The notes below the pieces were generated by a model. It was given only the letters and a program-made list of their open reading frames with translations. It made no database searches and was not told the DNA's origin. Positions 14,911 through 23,906 of a stretch of DNA of 27,117 nucleotides are shown piece after piece. The position numbers and the translations under genes are program-made. The first letter of the stretch is position 1. Every line of letters begins with the position of its first letter. This DNA is from Gardnerella kenyensis (GTDB lineage: Bacteria; Actinomycetota; Actinomycetes; Actinomycetales; Bifidobacteriaceae): positions 15,126-42,242 of the forward strand of contig NQOH01000001.1 in assembly GCA_003585735.1 (NCBI GenBank), read 5' to 3'.

Positions 14911-17349
14911 ATGCAATCTAGCATAAATCCAAATCTTGTTATTGAAGATTCGCAGCCTAGTTTAGTGCGCAGTTGGGCTGATTTGCTTTACTCGCTATGC
15001 GCTATTTTTGTTGGAACACTTACAGTGTTATCAACAATTTGGTTTCCTTTAACAGCGAATGTTGTTGAAATAAACGCAAGTAACGCAAGTAGAATAATAG
15101 TTGGCCTTGCTATTAACGGAATACCATGCGCGCTTATTCAACAGGCTCTTACGCTTATTGTTGTTGCTGAAGTAATTGTGCATATGACTTCAGATAGGCG
15201 TTGGGTTGATACTTCTATTTCGGTTATTACGTTATTTATAACTTATGGCGCAGTTTGGCTACTATCCGGAATTTTAATGTCAACTCATAATTCAACTATG
15301 ATTTCCGCGTTGCATCCGCAACCGGTATCGAATTGGTCGGAACTAATTCCGGATACCTACGCTGTTTTAGTTGCTTTTCTTACAATAAGCGGCCCTAGAC
15401 ACGAATACCGTCACGTTAAATGGGGTTGGGATGCGCTGTTTATTGTTACTGCAATACTTCTATTTTCTTCCTGGGATTCCTACTCTGGAGTTCTTATATC
15501 GTATTGCTTAGGAAGAGCAATAGGAACGCTTATTCGTTTCGCAAAAGGAACGCGTAGCAAAGGCGCTTGGGGCGACGATATTGTTCTTGCGCTTAAAAAT
15601 ATTGGAATCGATAATCTTACGCAACTTATTCGCAGAACTCAGCAAGCTGATCATACTGGAGTTCTTCGCTCAAGCCTTGACGATGATTTAATCGAAAATT
15701 CCAGACTTTACGACGCAACTGATATTCACGGAATGCGTTACGTAATTTCCGTATTGGACAATCAAGTGCATTTGCCAGGCTATTTAAACCAGTTGTGGCA
15801 GTGGGTGCGTTTGGTTGATATTCCAACTCGTCGCGATCGTTCAGCTAGGCATTCAGTTCACCATCATCTTTCTATGCTTCTTGTTTTGCGTAATCTTCAT
15901 TTGCCAACCGCGAATGTTTACGGAGTAAGCGATAGTGATAAATCTTCAATAATGGTTTTTCACGCATCGAACGCTTTGCTTCCATGCAATCTAAATACTT
16001 TAACTGTTGAAGACGCAGCAAAGCTTATGCGATACGTTGATGCCGCAAATATGCGCGGTATTACGCATAGAAGAATTACTCCGGAAACTATTGCTCGCTT
16101 AGAAGATGGAACTCCTGTTATTGCTGGATGGCAAAATGGTGATGTTGCAAGCGATTCAACGAATATTGCGTTAGATAAAGTGCAATTACTTACGCTTATT
16201 GCAGCGTGCACAGATATTGATACAGCAATCGAAGCTGCTCTTAACGCTTGGGGTGCGGATAAGTTGGCAGAAATGCTTCCGTTTATGCAAAAAGCTGCTA
16301 TTCCTGCTTCAACTCGTTCTCTTCCTTCTTGGAATAAGAAAGTTTTTGAAAATCTTTGTACTTCTTTGACTAAAACTGTGTCTTTGCACACTGATGAAGA
16401 AGACTACGATACTGTGCGTTTGGCAAGATTTAGCGTTAGATTCTTTGTTAGCTTGGTGCTGTCGGTTGTTGCAGTTGCTGTTATTGCCACTCAATGGCAT
16501 CCTCAAGAAGTTTTCGCAGCACTACGAAACGCAAATAGTTACATGGTATTCATGTGCTTTATTTGCAGCATGCTTGCTTGGGTTGGTTCTGCAATAACGC
16601 TTGGATCTTTTATGGATGATCAAAAACCATCCGCAACAATTTTATTCGCATCACAAGCAGCTTCTGGTTTTACTGCAGTTTCTATGCCAGCTGGAGTTGG
16701 CCCTGCTTTCGTAAATATGCAATTGCTTAAGAAGAATGGTTATAATTCAACGCAAGCTACTGCTATTACTAGCGCAGTTTGGCTTATTCAAGCACTTATA
16801 ACAACAATCGTATTGCTTATTATTGGCATTTTTACTGGTAAAAATGTGCTTTCGGGTATGATTCCTGCGCATATGCTTATTACAGTTATTGGAATTATTA
16901 CTCTTATAGTTTGCACTTTAATGGCTATACCTGCAGCAAGAAAAGTTGTTCGTAAGCATTATCTTCCGATTCTTTCTGATTACGGTCATCAAATTAAGGA
17001 ACTTATTTCTAGACCGCTACAGCTTATAGTCGGTTCCTTTGGAGCAGTAGCTTTAGTTGCTTGTGTTGGTTTGGGATATTGGGTTGCTTTACTAGCGTTC
17101 GGATACTATGCGAACCCTTGGGAAACAATTCTTTTGTTCTTACTTGCTAATACTGCAGGTTCCGCGGTACCTACGCCTGGTGGTTTAGGAGCTGTTGAAG
17201 CTTCCCTTACATTTGCTTTTACTTCTGTAGGTGTTCCTCCTGCTATTGCATTATCTTCTACACTGCTTTACAGGCTTATGTTCTACTGGTTAAGAATACC
17301 TATGGGCGCAATTGCAATGAATTGGCTTAACAAGAATGAGTTGATATAA
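14911..17349 (+). CDS. Large membrane protein: LPG-synthase-TM/flippase-like C-terminus with degenerate kinase-like middle
   Basis: An 812-residue integral membrane protein. Several membrane segments fill residues 20-200. About 215-500 is a soluble stretch with kinase-fold echoes: RGITHRRITPETI at the catalytic-loop position and PVIAGWQNGD where DFG would be, so catalytic residues appear lost. From about 505 to the end there are 6-8 membrane segments of the lysylphosphatidylglycerol-synthase TM/YbhN (PF03706-type) family, including SMPAGVGPAFVN and the hallmark PTPGGLGAVEASL. The aminoacyl-transferase domain of MprF is absent, so lysyl-lipid synthesis is not implied; lipid or polyprenol transport is more likely. 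It starts 15 bases after the purB stop and is probably co-transcribed. Similar tripartite proteins occur in other actinobacteria. Confidence 0.85.
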   Translation: MQSSINPNLVIEDSQPSLVRSWADLLYSLCAIFVGTLTVLSTIWFPLTANVVEINASNASRIIVGLAINGIPCALIQQALTLIVVAEVIVHMTSDRRWVDTSISVITLFITYGAVWLLSGILMSTHNSTMISALHPQPVSNWSELIPDTYAVLVAFLTISGPRHEYRHVKWGWDALFIVTAILLFSSWDSYSGVLISYCLGRAIGTLIRFAKGTRSKGAWGDDIVLALKNIGIDNLTQLIRRTQQADHTGVLRSSLDDDLIENSRLYDATDIHGMRYVISVLDNQVHLPGYLNQLWQWVRLVDIPTRRDRSARHSVHHHLSMLLVLRNLHLPTANVYGVSDSDKSSIMVFHASNALLPCNLNTLTVEDAAKLMRYVDAANMRGITHRRITPETIARLEDGTPVIAGWQNGDVASDSTNIALDKVQLLTLIAACTDIDTAIEAALNAWGADKLAEMLPFMQKAAIPASTRSLPSWNKKVFENLCTSLTKTVSLHTDEEDYDTVRLARFSVRFFVSLVLSVVAVAVIATQWHPQEVFAALRNANSYMVFMCFICSMLAWVGSAITLGSFMDDQKPSATILFASQAASGFTAVSMPAGVGPAFVNMQLLKKNGYNSTQATAITSAVWLIQALITTIVLLIIGIFTGKNVLSGMIPAHMLITVIGIITLIVCTLMAIPAARKVVRKHYLPILSDYGHQIKELISRPLQLIVGSFGAVALVACVGLGYWVALLAFGYYANPWETILLFLLANTAGSAVPTPGGLGAVEASLTFAFTSVGVPPAIALSSTLLYRLMFYWLRIPMGAIAMNWLNKNELI

Positions 17350-17466
17350 TTGCAGAATTTTGCAAACAATTGTGTAGTTAATATAGCTCATATCGCATTA
17401 TGACTACGATAAAAACATTTTTTATAAAAAATAACTAAAAATATTAAGAAAAATGCAAAAAATGGC

Positions 17467-17487
17467 TACATTTGTAGGGAAAATGTA
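17467..17487. repeat. 7-bp inverted repeat upstream of hup
   Basis: TACATTT (17467-17473) and AAATGTA (17481-17487) are perfect inverted arms around a 7-base spacer. They lie just ahead of a TAATAT -10-like hexamer (17489-17494), where a regulator could act on the HU promoter. Confidence 0.4.
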
Positions 17488-17507
17488 CTAATATCAAGTA
17501 TGAACGT

Positions 17508-17527
17508 GGCCTTTGCAAGAAAAGGCC
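17508..17527 (+). promoter_or_regulatory. 5' leader hairpin of hup mRNA
   Basis: GGCCTTT (17508-17514) pairs with AAAGGCC (17521-17527) over a 6-base loop, about 20 bases before the HU start and upstream of its AAAGGA ribosome site. It lacks a T-run, so it is more likely to influence mRNA stability or translation than termination. Confidence 0.5.
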
Positions 17528-17547
17528 CCTAACACAAAGGATGCTGC

Positions 17548-17829
17548 ATGGCATACAACAAGTCTGATCTTGTTTCTAAGATCGCACAGAAGTCCAACCT
17601 GACCAAGGCGCAGGCCGAAGCCGCCGTCAACGCATTCCAGGATGTGTTCGTTGAGGCTTTGCAGTCCGGTGAAGGTCTTAAGCTTACCGGTCTGTTCTCC
17701 GCAGAGCGCGTAAAGCGCGCTGAGCGCACTGGCCGCAACCCGCGTACCGGTGAAACCATCAAGATTCCAGCTTCTTACGGTGTACGTATCTCCGCTGGTT
17801 CCTTGTTGAAGAAGGCTGTTACCGCCTGA
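17548..17829 (+). CDS. hup: DNA-binding protein HU
   Basis: A 93-residue nucleoid protein of the HU/IHF family that bends and compacts DNA as a dimer. It begins MAYNKSDLVSKIAQ and carries the family signature around residues 45-65 (GLFSAERVKRAERTGRNPRT, where the beta-arm grips DNA), ending in the usual GSLLKKAV helix. It lacks the long Lys/Ala tail of mycobacterial HupB. AAAGGATG precedes the ATG. Codon use is strikingly richer in G and C at third positions (GCC, ACC, CGC, AAG) than in flanking genes, a mark of very high expression. It is monocistronic, with its own promoter region and terminator. Confidence 0.98.
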   Translation: MAYNKSDLVSKIAQKSNLTKAQAEAAVNAFQDVFVEALQSGEGLKLTGLFSAERVKRAERTGRNPRTGETIKIPASYGVRISAGSLLKKAVTA

Positions 17830-17860
17830 AATTAAGCGTTGCGCATTTTGTGCGTAAATT

Positions 17861-17900
17861 AAAGAAGGACGCTCCGAAGTTGGAGCGCCCTTCTTTTTTA
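17861..17900. terminator. Bidirectional terminator between hup and rel
   Basis: AAAGAAGG-A-CGCTCC (17861-17875) pairs with GGAGCG-C-CCTTCTTT (17882-17898) with one internal mismatch. A T-run follows on the plus strand and a T-rich run on the minus strand, so it can serve both convergent genes. Confidence 0.85.
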
Positions 17901-17921
17901 ATCTCGTTTATTTAATCTCGC

Positions 17922-20273
17922 CTATAAGTCGCCACGTTCCATTTTTCTCAAACGCGGCTCCGCACTATCTTTTGCGCCTGTAATACGATAAACGTCAAAA
18001 ACGCCATCGATTTTACGAATAGCAGCAAGTAACGTAGCTAAATGCTGAGGATCTGCCATTTCAAAAGTAAATTGGCTAGTTGCAACACGATCATCGCCCG
18101 TAGCAATAGTTCCGGAAAGAATATTCACTCCGTGATCAGAAAGAACTCGCGTAACATCAGAAAGCAAATGCTGCCTATCCAAAGCTTCAACTTGAACCTT
18201 AACTAAGAACAAGCCTTTATCGCTAGTCCATTGAACAGGAATAACACGTTCAGGCTGCGTTTTTTGCAAGTCAATCATATTTTGGCAGTCAGTTCGATGC
18301 ACTGATACGCCTTGGTTTCTTGTAATAAAACCAATAATGTTATCTCCCGGAACTGGCATGCAGCATCGAGCAAGCTTAACCCAAACGTCTCCTACGCCTT
18401 TAACTGAAACGCCTAATGCGCCGTTAGATTTACGATTCCTGTCAACGTGTTTAAGTGGAAGCGCTTCCTGCTCAACTTCTTCAGCAACCTCATCAGCGCC
18501 AGCATCTTTAACTAATCTGGAAATAACATTTTGAGTAGAAACTTGACCTTCGCCAATCGCAGCGTATAAAGACTCAACGTTAGTTGGCAAATTAAGCTCA
18601 TCAGCAACACCAATTAAAGCCTGCTGAGTCATCAAAGTAGTAAGAGGCAAGTTACGCTTACGCATAGCACGAGTTAGCTCGTCCTTGCCCTCTTCAATGG
18701 CCTCAGAGCGGCGTTCCTTGCTAAACCATTGGCGAATCTTATTTCTAGCGCGAGGGCTTTTCACAAAACTCAGCCAATCTCGAGACGGGCCTGCAGTATC
18801 TGACTTTGAAGTAAGAACTTCAACCGTGTCTCCATTAACAAGTTTTGTATCGAGAGGAACTAAGCGTCCATTTACTCGGGCGCCCATCATTCTGTGTCCA
18901 ACTTCAGTGTGAACAGAGTACGCAAAGTCAACAGGTGTAGCATCCTGCGGAAGCGCAACAATACTTCCCTTTGGAGTAAACACGTAAACTTCTGAAGCTC
19001 CAAGATCTTGCTTTAGCGAACCCAAAAACTCGTCAGAATCAGGCGTTTCGCTAGTCCAATCTGCAAGCTGCTGAATCCATTTAAGATTATCGGCTTCGCT
19101 AAGTTCTTTACGATCTTCAAGCTCTCCTTCGCGCTTACGATCGTCATTATCTGGCTTACTTAAAGCTCTACCAGCCTGGCCATTTGCCTTATACTTCCAG
19201 TGAGCAGCAATACCAAATTCAGCACGCCTATGCATATCCCAAGTGCGAATCTGAATCTCAACAGGCTTTCCACCAGGGCCTACAACCGTAGTATGTAAGC
19301 TTTGATACATATTTAGCTTAGGAGTTGCAATATAGTCTTTAAAACGTCCTGGAACAGGGCTCCAACGTGCGTGAACCGCGCCTAATGCTGCGTAGCAGTC
19401 GCGGATTGAATCAACAATAATTCTAACGCCAACAAGATCGTAAATATTTTCAAAATCGTGCCCACGCACAATCATTTTTTGGTAAATAGAGAAGTAATCT
19501 TTTGGACGACCCTTTACGGAAGCTTCAACATGCTGAGCTTTTAAATCAGCATTGATTTCTTCAAGAATTTGACGCAAATAAACTTCACGCTGACCGGCTC
19601 GACGAGCAACTAAAACAACAATTTCGTTATAAATTTTTGGATATAAAACTTTAAAACTTAACTCTTCAAGCTCTGTTTTAATTGCGTTCATACCAAGACG
19701 ATTTGCTAAAGGAGCGTAAACGTCAAGAGTTTCACGAGCTTTTTTGTGTGAACTTGCTGGTTTAACATAACGCCATGTGCGAGCATTGTGCAGGCGGTCT
19801 GCAAGTTTTACTACTAAAACTCGCACATCCCTACTCATAGCAACTACCATTTTTCGAATAGTTTCTGCTTGAGCGCTTTCACCATATTCCATTTTTGAGA
19901 TTTTGGTAACGCCATCTACTAATCCTGCAACAGTGTCACCAAATTCCGCCCTACACTCTTCAAGCGTGTAATCTGTGTCTTCAACAGTATCGTGTAACAA
20001 TCCTGCTGCAACAACAATCGGCCCCATACCAAGATCTGCAAGTATTTGAGCAACCGCAAGAGGATGAATAATATAAGGCTCTCCAGATTTACGGCGTTGC
20101 CCCGTATGCTGCTTTACAGCGCGAGCATAAGCCCTGTGAAGAATGTTCATATCTTCATCAGGATGATGCCACTTACACATGCTTAAAATTGGCAACAATG
20201 GGTTACGAGAATCCGCACTGATTTCGCATCCAAGTCTATGAGCACCCTTTACATCTTCTTGAAGTTCACCCAT
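17922..20273 (-). CDS. rel: Bifunctional (p)ppGpp synthetase/hydrolase Rel
   Basis: Makes and degrades the stringent-response alarmone (p)ppGpp. The 783-residue protein has the long RSH layout. The HD hydrolase covers about residues 50-200, with H70 in YIIHPLAVA, H94-D95 in LLHDTVEDT and D159 in VKLADRLHNARTW, all intact. The synthetase is at about 250-365, with GRPKDYFSIYQKM and FKDYIATPK. The TGS domain is at about 436-490 (VYVFTPKGSIVALP), then a conserved Cys-containing helical region (LARCCMPVPGD), and a C-terminal ACT domain at about 705-775 (LLSDVTRVLSDHGVNILSG). Both activities should work, as in the single Rel of other actinobacteria. The start at 20273 has AGGAGGTG upstream. dut lies upstream on the same strand, separated from rel by a terminator at 20370-20399. 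Confidence 0.98.
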   Translation of the reverse strand: MGELQEDVKGAHRLGCEISADSRNPLLPILSMCKWHHPDEDMNILHRAYARAVKQHTGQRRKSGEPYIIHPLAVAQILADLGMGPIVVAAGLLHDTVEDTDYTLEECRAEFGDTVAGLVDGVTKISKMEYGESAQAETIRKMVVAMSRDVRVLVVKLADRLHNARTWRYVKPASSHKKARETLDVYAPLANRLGMNAIKTELEELSFKVLYPKIYNEIVVLVARRAGQREVYLRQILEEINADLKAQHVEASVKGRPKDYFSIYQKMIVRGHDFENIYDLVGVRIIVDSIRDCYAALGAVHARWSPVPGRFKDYIATPKLNMYQSLHTTVVGPGGKPVEIQIRTWDMHRRAEFGIAAHWKYKANGQAGRALSKPDNDDRKREGELEDRKELSEADNLKWIQQLADWTSETPDSDEFLGSLKQDLGASEVYVFTPKGSIVALPQDATPVDFAYSVHTEVGHRMMGARVNGRLVPLDTKLVNGDTVEVLTSKSDTAGPSRDWLSFVKSPRARNKIRQWFSKERRSEAIEEGKDELTRAMRKRNLPLTTLMTQQALIGVADELNLPTNVESLYAAIGEGQVSTQNVISRLVKDAGADEVAEEVEQEALPLKHVDRNRKSNGALGVSVKGVGDVWVKLARCCMPVPGDNIIGFITRNQGVSVHRTDCQNMIDLQKTQPERVIPVQWTSDKGLFLVKVQVEALDRQHLLSDVTRVLSDHGVNILSGTIATGDDRVATSQFTFEMADPQHLATLLAAIRKIDGVFDVYRITGAKDSAEPRLRKMERGDL

Positions 20274-20369
20274 TGCAACACCTCCTGGTATTGTCTACTA
20301 TCCTACCCGCTACAAGCATTATGCTCTACAAAATTTTTATAAGCAAATCAAATAAATCTGAATACAATA

Positions 20370-20399
20370 AATCCGACACAGCATAAAACTGGTCGGATT
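20370..20399 (-). terminator. Rho-independent terminator after dut
   Basis: AATCCGAC (20370-20377) and GTCGGATT (20392-20399) form an 8-bp stem. On the minus strand the stem is followed by TTTATTGTATT, just downstream of the dut stop and before rel. Confidence 0.75.
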
Positions 20400-20410
20400 A
20401 TTGAATTAGA

Positions 20411-20890
20411 TTATTTTACTCCTGTTGAGCCAAAGCCTTTATCTGAACGATCTGAACCAGGCAATTGTGCAGCTGGAATAAATTGCGCTTCTACGTAACG
20501 TTGTATAACCATTTGCGCAATGCGATCGCCACGATGGAAATGCACTGTGTTTTCAGGATCCAAATTAATAAGTGGTACTTTAATTTCCCCACGGTATCCA
20601 GCATCAACTGTTCCAGGAGCGTTCAACACAGTTACGCCCTGCTTAGCTGCTAAACCAGAACGCGGATGCACTAAAGCAACATAACCTGCAGGCAAACAGA
20701 TAGCAACGCCGGTTGGCACAAGCGCACGTTCAAATGGTCGCAAAGTAAAATCTTCAGTAGTTCTTAAATCAGCTCCAGCATCACCAGCATGCGCATAGCA
20801 AAGAGGAGGCAATTGAGAGCCTTCATCATTAAGATACTGAATTAATACTTCAACCTGTTCGGGGCCAGTATAGGTCTCGTCATATGCCAT
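20411..20890 (-). CDS. dut: dUTP diphosphatase (trimeric dUTPase)
   Basis: Hydrolyses dUTP to dUMP and diphosphate, keeping uracil out of DNA and feeding dTMP synthesis; it complements Ung encoded at 5132. The 159-residue product shows all five motifs: AGDAGADL (35-42), PRSGLA (76-81), GTVDAGYRGEIKV (93-105, with catalytic D96 and Y99), RGDRIAQMVI (120-129), and the Gly-rich DKGFGSTG tail that closes over the nucleotide. The ATG at 20890 directly abuts the TAA of the DUF4193 gene with no gap, indicating translational coupling. A terminator lies 11 bases past the stop. Confidence 0.98.
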   Translation of the reverse strand: MAYDETYTGPEQVEVLIQYLNDEGSQLPPLCYAHAGDAGADLRTTEDFTLRPFERALVPTGVAICLPAGYVALVHPRSGLAAKQGVTVLNAPGTVDAGYRGEIKVPLINLDPENTVHFHRGDRIAQMVIQRYVEAQFIPAAQLPGSDRSDKGFGSTGVK

Positions 20891-21184
20891 TTAAGCTGCG
20901 CACTCCTTGCAAACTGGCTGACCGTCAGCAGTAGTTTCAGCTAACTGGCTCCTATGCTTAACTAAGAAGCATTCAGAACAAATAAACTCGTCGCCTTGCA
21001 TAGGAATAACAGTGACAGAAGCATCTTCGTTACTTAAATCAGCACCTGGCAATTCGTAGTCTTCAGCAATAGCGTTTTCATCATCATCAATGTCGCTGCT
21101 TGTATTTTGAGAACCTTTGCTCAAAGCTTCCAACGACTCTTCGTCCTCATCTTTGCTACGAGGAGAATCATAATCCTGTGCCAT
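20891..21184 (-). CDS. DUF4193 family zinc-ribbon-like protein
   Basis: A 97-residue acidic protein of the actinobacterial DUF4193 family. Residues 1-65 are Asp/Glu/Ser-rich and probably flexible. The C-terminus has two CxxC pairs, C69-S-E-C72 in FICSECFLVKHRSQLA and C92-K-E-C95 at the end, a likely zinc-binding knuckle. Mycobacterium tuberculosis has the same family member (Rv2699c) close to dut (Rv2697c), so the linkage is conserved. Function is unknown. AAAGGACC precedes the ATG at 21184. The gene directly adjoins dut and is the first gene of this unit, divergent from sepH. Confidence 0.92.
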   Translation of the reverse strand: MAQDYDSPRSKDEDEESLEALSKGSQNTSSDIDDDENAIAEDYELPGADLSNEDASVTVIPMQGDEFICSECFLVKHRSQLAETTADGQPVCKECAA

Positions 21185-21343
21185 TATGGTCCTTTCGTTT
21201 TTAAAGCTACCTTACGCGCATAGCATACACGAATGGTACCCCGTGGAATACACATATTTTATTTTACATATAGTGGTAAAGAATGCAGTGTATGGACTAA
21301 AGTATATACATAGTATTGTTACAAGCGAAGAAAGTGGTGCATA

Positions 21344-22567
21344 ATGCTTGAAAATCCGCCAAAAGCGGCGAGTTTCGACCATGTTGATGCAGACGGCAAT
21401 TTGATTTTTATTTGCGAAAACACGCCGTTGAGTATTCAAGTGGACGACACGCTGGAACGTGCCATTGCCGAATCACACCAGATTACTCGTCAAAACAACG
21501 ACAAAAACGGCGAAGCAGACAATAACGCTACTTCGACTACAGCAACTTTACCTATTTCGCAAATTCAAGCCTTAATTCGTGCAGGCGTTGACCCTTCCCA
21601 CGTAGCTCAACGTTACAATGTGAGCGAAACGCAAGTTCGACGCTTCTCTGCGGGTGTAGAAACAGAAAAACAGTACGCTATTGAGCAGTTCCTTCTAGTG
21701 CCTGCGCCAAAGCAAAGCAATATGCGCACTCTTGCAGACTTAATCGAGCGCACACTAGCTAAAGCACATATTGGCATGGAAACCATTAAATGGCGTGCAA
21801 CGCGTCGAGGTTTAGAGCCATGGCTTATTACAGCGACTTTTAAAACCGCCACGCGCACTATTAAAGCTGAGTGGACTTGGAATATGCACGATAATTCAGT
21901 TACATGCGCAAATCCTTCATCCCGCTTATTACTTGGAGAAGACGTAAACGCTGCTGAAATCGCAAAACAGGCACCGTACGGCGGAGCTTACAGGGACACT
22001 GTAAGCATTAACTTCCCGTTTAATTCAGAAGAGTTGCCTGGAAATTCTATTCGCTCTGCTCGAATTGAGCGCGCAGTTTCGCAATGGGAGCTTCGTAACA
22101 GCGATAAACTTTCCGAAATAGCACCTCAAACTGACGAGAATCAAGACTTGCAGTTCGAAGAAAATAAAAACGAGTCCGTTAAGAATTCTAAAAAAACGTC
22201 AGCACTTAAAAATGCGGGCGCAAAAAATAATAATTCTGAACAGACGCCGTTAATTGGCGCGGAAGAATCTTATAAAGAAAAGGAAACTAATTCTAAAGTT
22301 CAATCTGCACTTATTGACGATTCTCAAGCGCAAAAGTCGTTAGCTGCAAAAGTTAAAGAAGCAGAAAAAGCTGACGCTACTGTAGCTAAATCAGCAAGCT
22401 CTGATGCAAACGCAGTAGTAAATAAAGCTAATGCTGATGAAACAAGCGGTGTTGAGCAAAGTCAAGAATCTAATCGCGCTGAAAAAACATCTGCGGATCA
22501 TAATAAGCGTAGAAGCGGTAGAGCTGCTGTTCCAAGTTGGGATGAGATTTTATTCGGCGAAGGCTGA
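21344..22567 (+). CDS. sepH: Cell division protein SepH
   Basis: An actinobacterial FtsZ-binding protein that stimulates Z-ring assembly. The N-terminal DUF3071-type region starts at residue 10 (DHVDADGNLIFICENTPLSI) and is followed at about 70-101 by the helix-turn-helix ISQIQALIRAGVDPSHVAQR, then VSETQVRRF, the segment shown in other SepH proteins to act on FtsZ. Residues about 245-385 are a charged, Ala/Lys/Ser-rich variable linker. The very end, RAAVPSWDEILFGEG, matches the conserved C-terminal SepH motif. Length (407 residues) is within the family range. The start at 21344 has only a weak ribosome site. It is divergent from the DUF4193-dut unit and convergent with the phosphatase gene. 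Confidence 0.95.
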   Translation: MLENPPKAASFDHVDADGNLIFICENTPLSIQVDDTLERAIAESHQITRQNNDKNGEADNNATSTTATLPISQIQALIRAGVDPSHVAQRYNVSETQVRRFSAGVETEKQYAIEQFLLVPAPKQSNMRTLADLIERTLAKAHIGMETIKWRATRRGLEPWLITATFKTATRTIKAEWTWNMHDNSVTCANPSSRLLLGEDVNAAEIAKQAPYGGAYRDTVSINFPFNSEELPGNSIRSARIERAVSQWELRNSDKLSEIAPQTDENQDLQFEENKNESVKNSKKTSALKNAGAKNNNSEQTPLIGAEESYKEKETNSKVQSALIDDSQAQKSLAAKVKEAEKADATVAKSASSDANAVVNKANADETSGVEQSQESNRAEKTSADHNKRRSGRAAVPSWDEILFGEG

Positions 22568-22595
22568 TATTGCTTTTTGAAGCTTACTTTGAAGC

Positions 22596-23906
22596 TTACT
22601 TTAGGTCAATAAGACATGGAATATCCATTTCCATGTGAGTTATTGATCCGTGCACGCTTGGAAGGCTCATTGCTTTTTCGGACTGAATACGAGAATCAAC
22701 AATAGTGCAAGAATTACATGCTTGTACTAAAACATCTCCAATTACAGCTTCCGCATTGGCATTAACTTCGCCAAAAACACCATCTTGAATGGCTTGTTTT
22801 TTACTTCGAATAAGCGCGTTATTGCCAAGAACTTCTTTCCAACGGCTAATAATATCTTCAGTATTAGCTTCAGAATCGGCATAAAGCATAACCGAACGAG
22901 GCTCTCCACCAACCAAGCTCACTGAGCGCATCAAATTTTCGTTCTTTGCAATATCGACAGTCAAGTTTGGATCGACTTCAATCATTCCATGATCTGCCGT
23001 AATAACAATTACAGTTCCAGGCGCGCAATTTCGCTGCAATAATCGCAATTGCGCATCAACTTGCTCAAAAGCCGCAACCCACTGCTCAGAATTCCAACCA
23101 TAATTATGACCAACCTTATCCGTATCTCGCAAATATAAATACGTTAAGCCAGGAGTTTTAGTTGTTTCTGCAGCTTTCATAATTCTGGCTCTCGGAGTTC
23201 CGCCAGTAATATAATTCGCTCCACGAAAAGCAGCTTTAGTAAGAGGCGAATGCTCAAATTTTGGCAAACTTACACTGTCTGAACGAACGCCTTTAGAAAC
23301 TAAGCTTTCAAATATAGTTGGCTGCTGCTGTAATTCCAAAGGATCTGGAGCATCATTAAATTGGATAAGCTGAGAAAGCTTTCCTGTTTTCGGATTCTTT
23401 TGAGTATACCCAGTCATGCAAGTAAGACCTGGGCATGTGCCAGTACCGAAAGTTGCCATTGCGGCAACAGTTGTGCTAGGAACGCAAGTTAAAATAGGAC
23501 GCTGATTTAAAGGCTCGTTTAAAAGCGAACGCAAATAAGGTGCGTGACCTTTTCGCATAAGAATATTCCAATAACCCAAACCGTCAACAAGCACAACAAT
23601 TGCAGCACGAGACTTAGGAATACCAAGACTTTCACGCAAAACACTTGGGTTTTTATGTATTTTAGTGCATACAGGAGCGCCAATTGCGTCACTTAAAGCT
23701 GGCAAAATCGAAGAAATATGAAGCGCTCCCCCAAGTCTTTTTGAAGCATCACAATTAGAAGAATTGCTATCATATGCGCTTTTACTAATTTCACCACTCG
23801 TAAAATCTCCATAAGAAACATCGCCAACAAATTGCAACAATTCTTTTTGAGAAGGCACATCAACACTCATACTCACTATTGAACCACTGATAATAACATA
23901 GAGCAA
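22596..23906 (-). CDS. Alkaline-phosphatase-superfamily protein (nucleotide pyrophosphatase/phosphodiesterase-like)
   Basis: A metal-dependent phosphatase/phosphodiesterase fold of up to 436 residues. Visible elements are the first metal ligand D108 in AAIVVLVDGLGYWNI, the nucleophile Thr in CVPSTTVAAMATFGTG (about residue 145), LRDTDKVGHNYGW supplying further Asp and His ligands, and ITADHGMIEVD. These match type I phosphodiesterase/nucleotide pyrophosphatase (PF01663-type) proteins. No signal peptide is convincing, so it may be cytoplasmic. The start may be ATG 23906 or ATG 23870 (MSVDVPSQKEL), neither with a strong ribosome site. In Streptomyces a similar gene neighbours sepH. The substrate is unknown. 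A 12-bp tandem duplication spans its stop codon. Confidence 0.88.
   Translation of the reverse strand: MLYVIISGSIVSMSVDVPSQKELLQFVGDVSYGDFTSGEISKSAYDSNSSNCDASKRLGGALHISSILPALSDAIGAPVCTKIHKNPSVLRESLGIPKSRAAIVVLVDGLGYWNILMRKGHAPYLRSLLNEPLNQRPILTCVPSTTVAAMATFGTGTCPGLTCMTGYTQKNPKTGKLSQLIQFNDAPDPLELQQQPTIFESLVSKGVRSDSVSLPKFEHSPLTKAAFRGANYITGGTPRARIMKAAETTKTPGLTYLYLRDTDKVGHNYGWNSEQWVAAFEQVDAQLRLLQRNCAPGTVIVITADHGMIEVDPNLTVDIAKNENLMRSVSLVGGEPRSVMLYADSEANTEDIISRWKEVLGNNALIRSKKQAIQDGVFGEVNANAEAVIGDVLVQACNSCTIVDSRIQSEKAMSLPSVHGSITHMEMDIPCLIDLK

Noticed and set aside
14911..17349. MprF lysyl-phosphatidylglycerol synthase
   Set aside because: Only the transmembrane family is present; the aminoacyl-transferase domain is missing.
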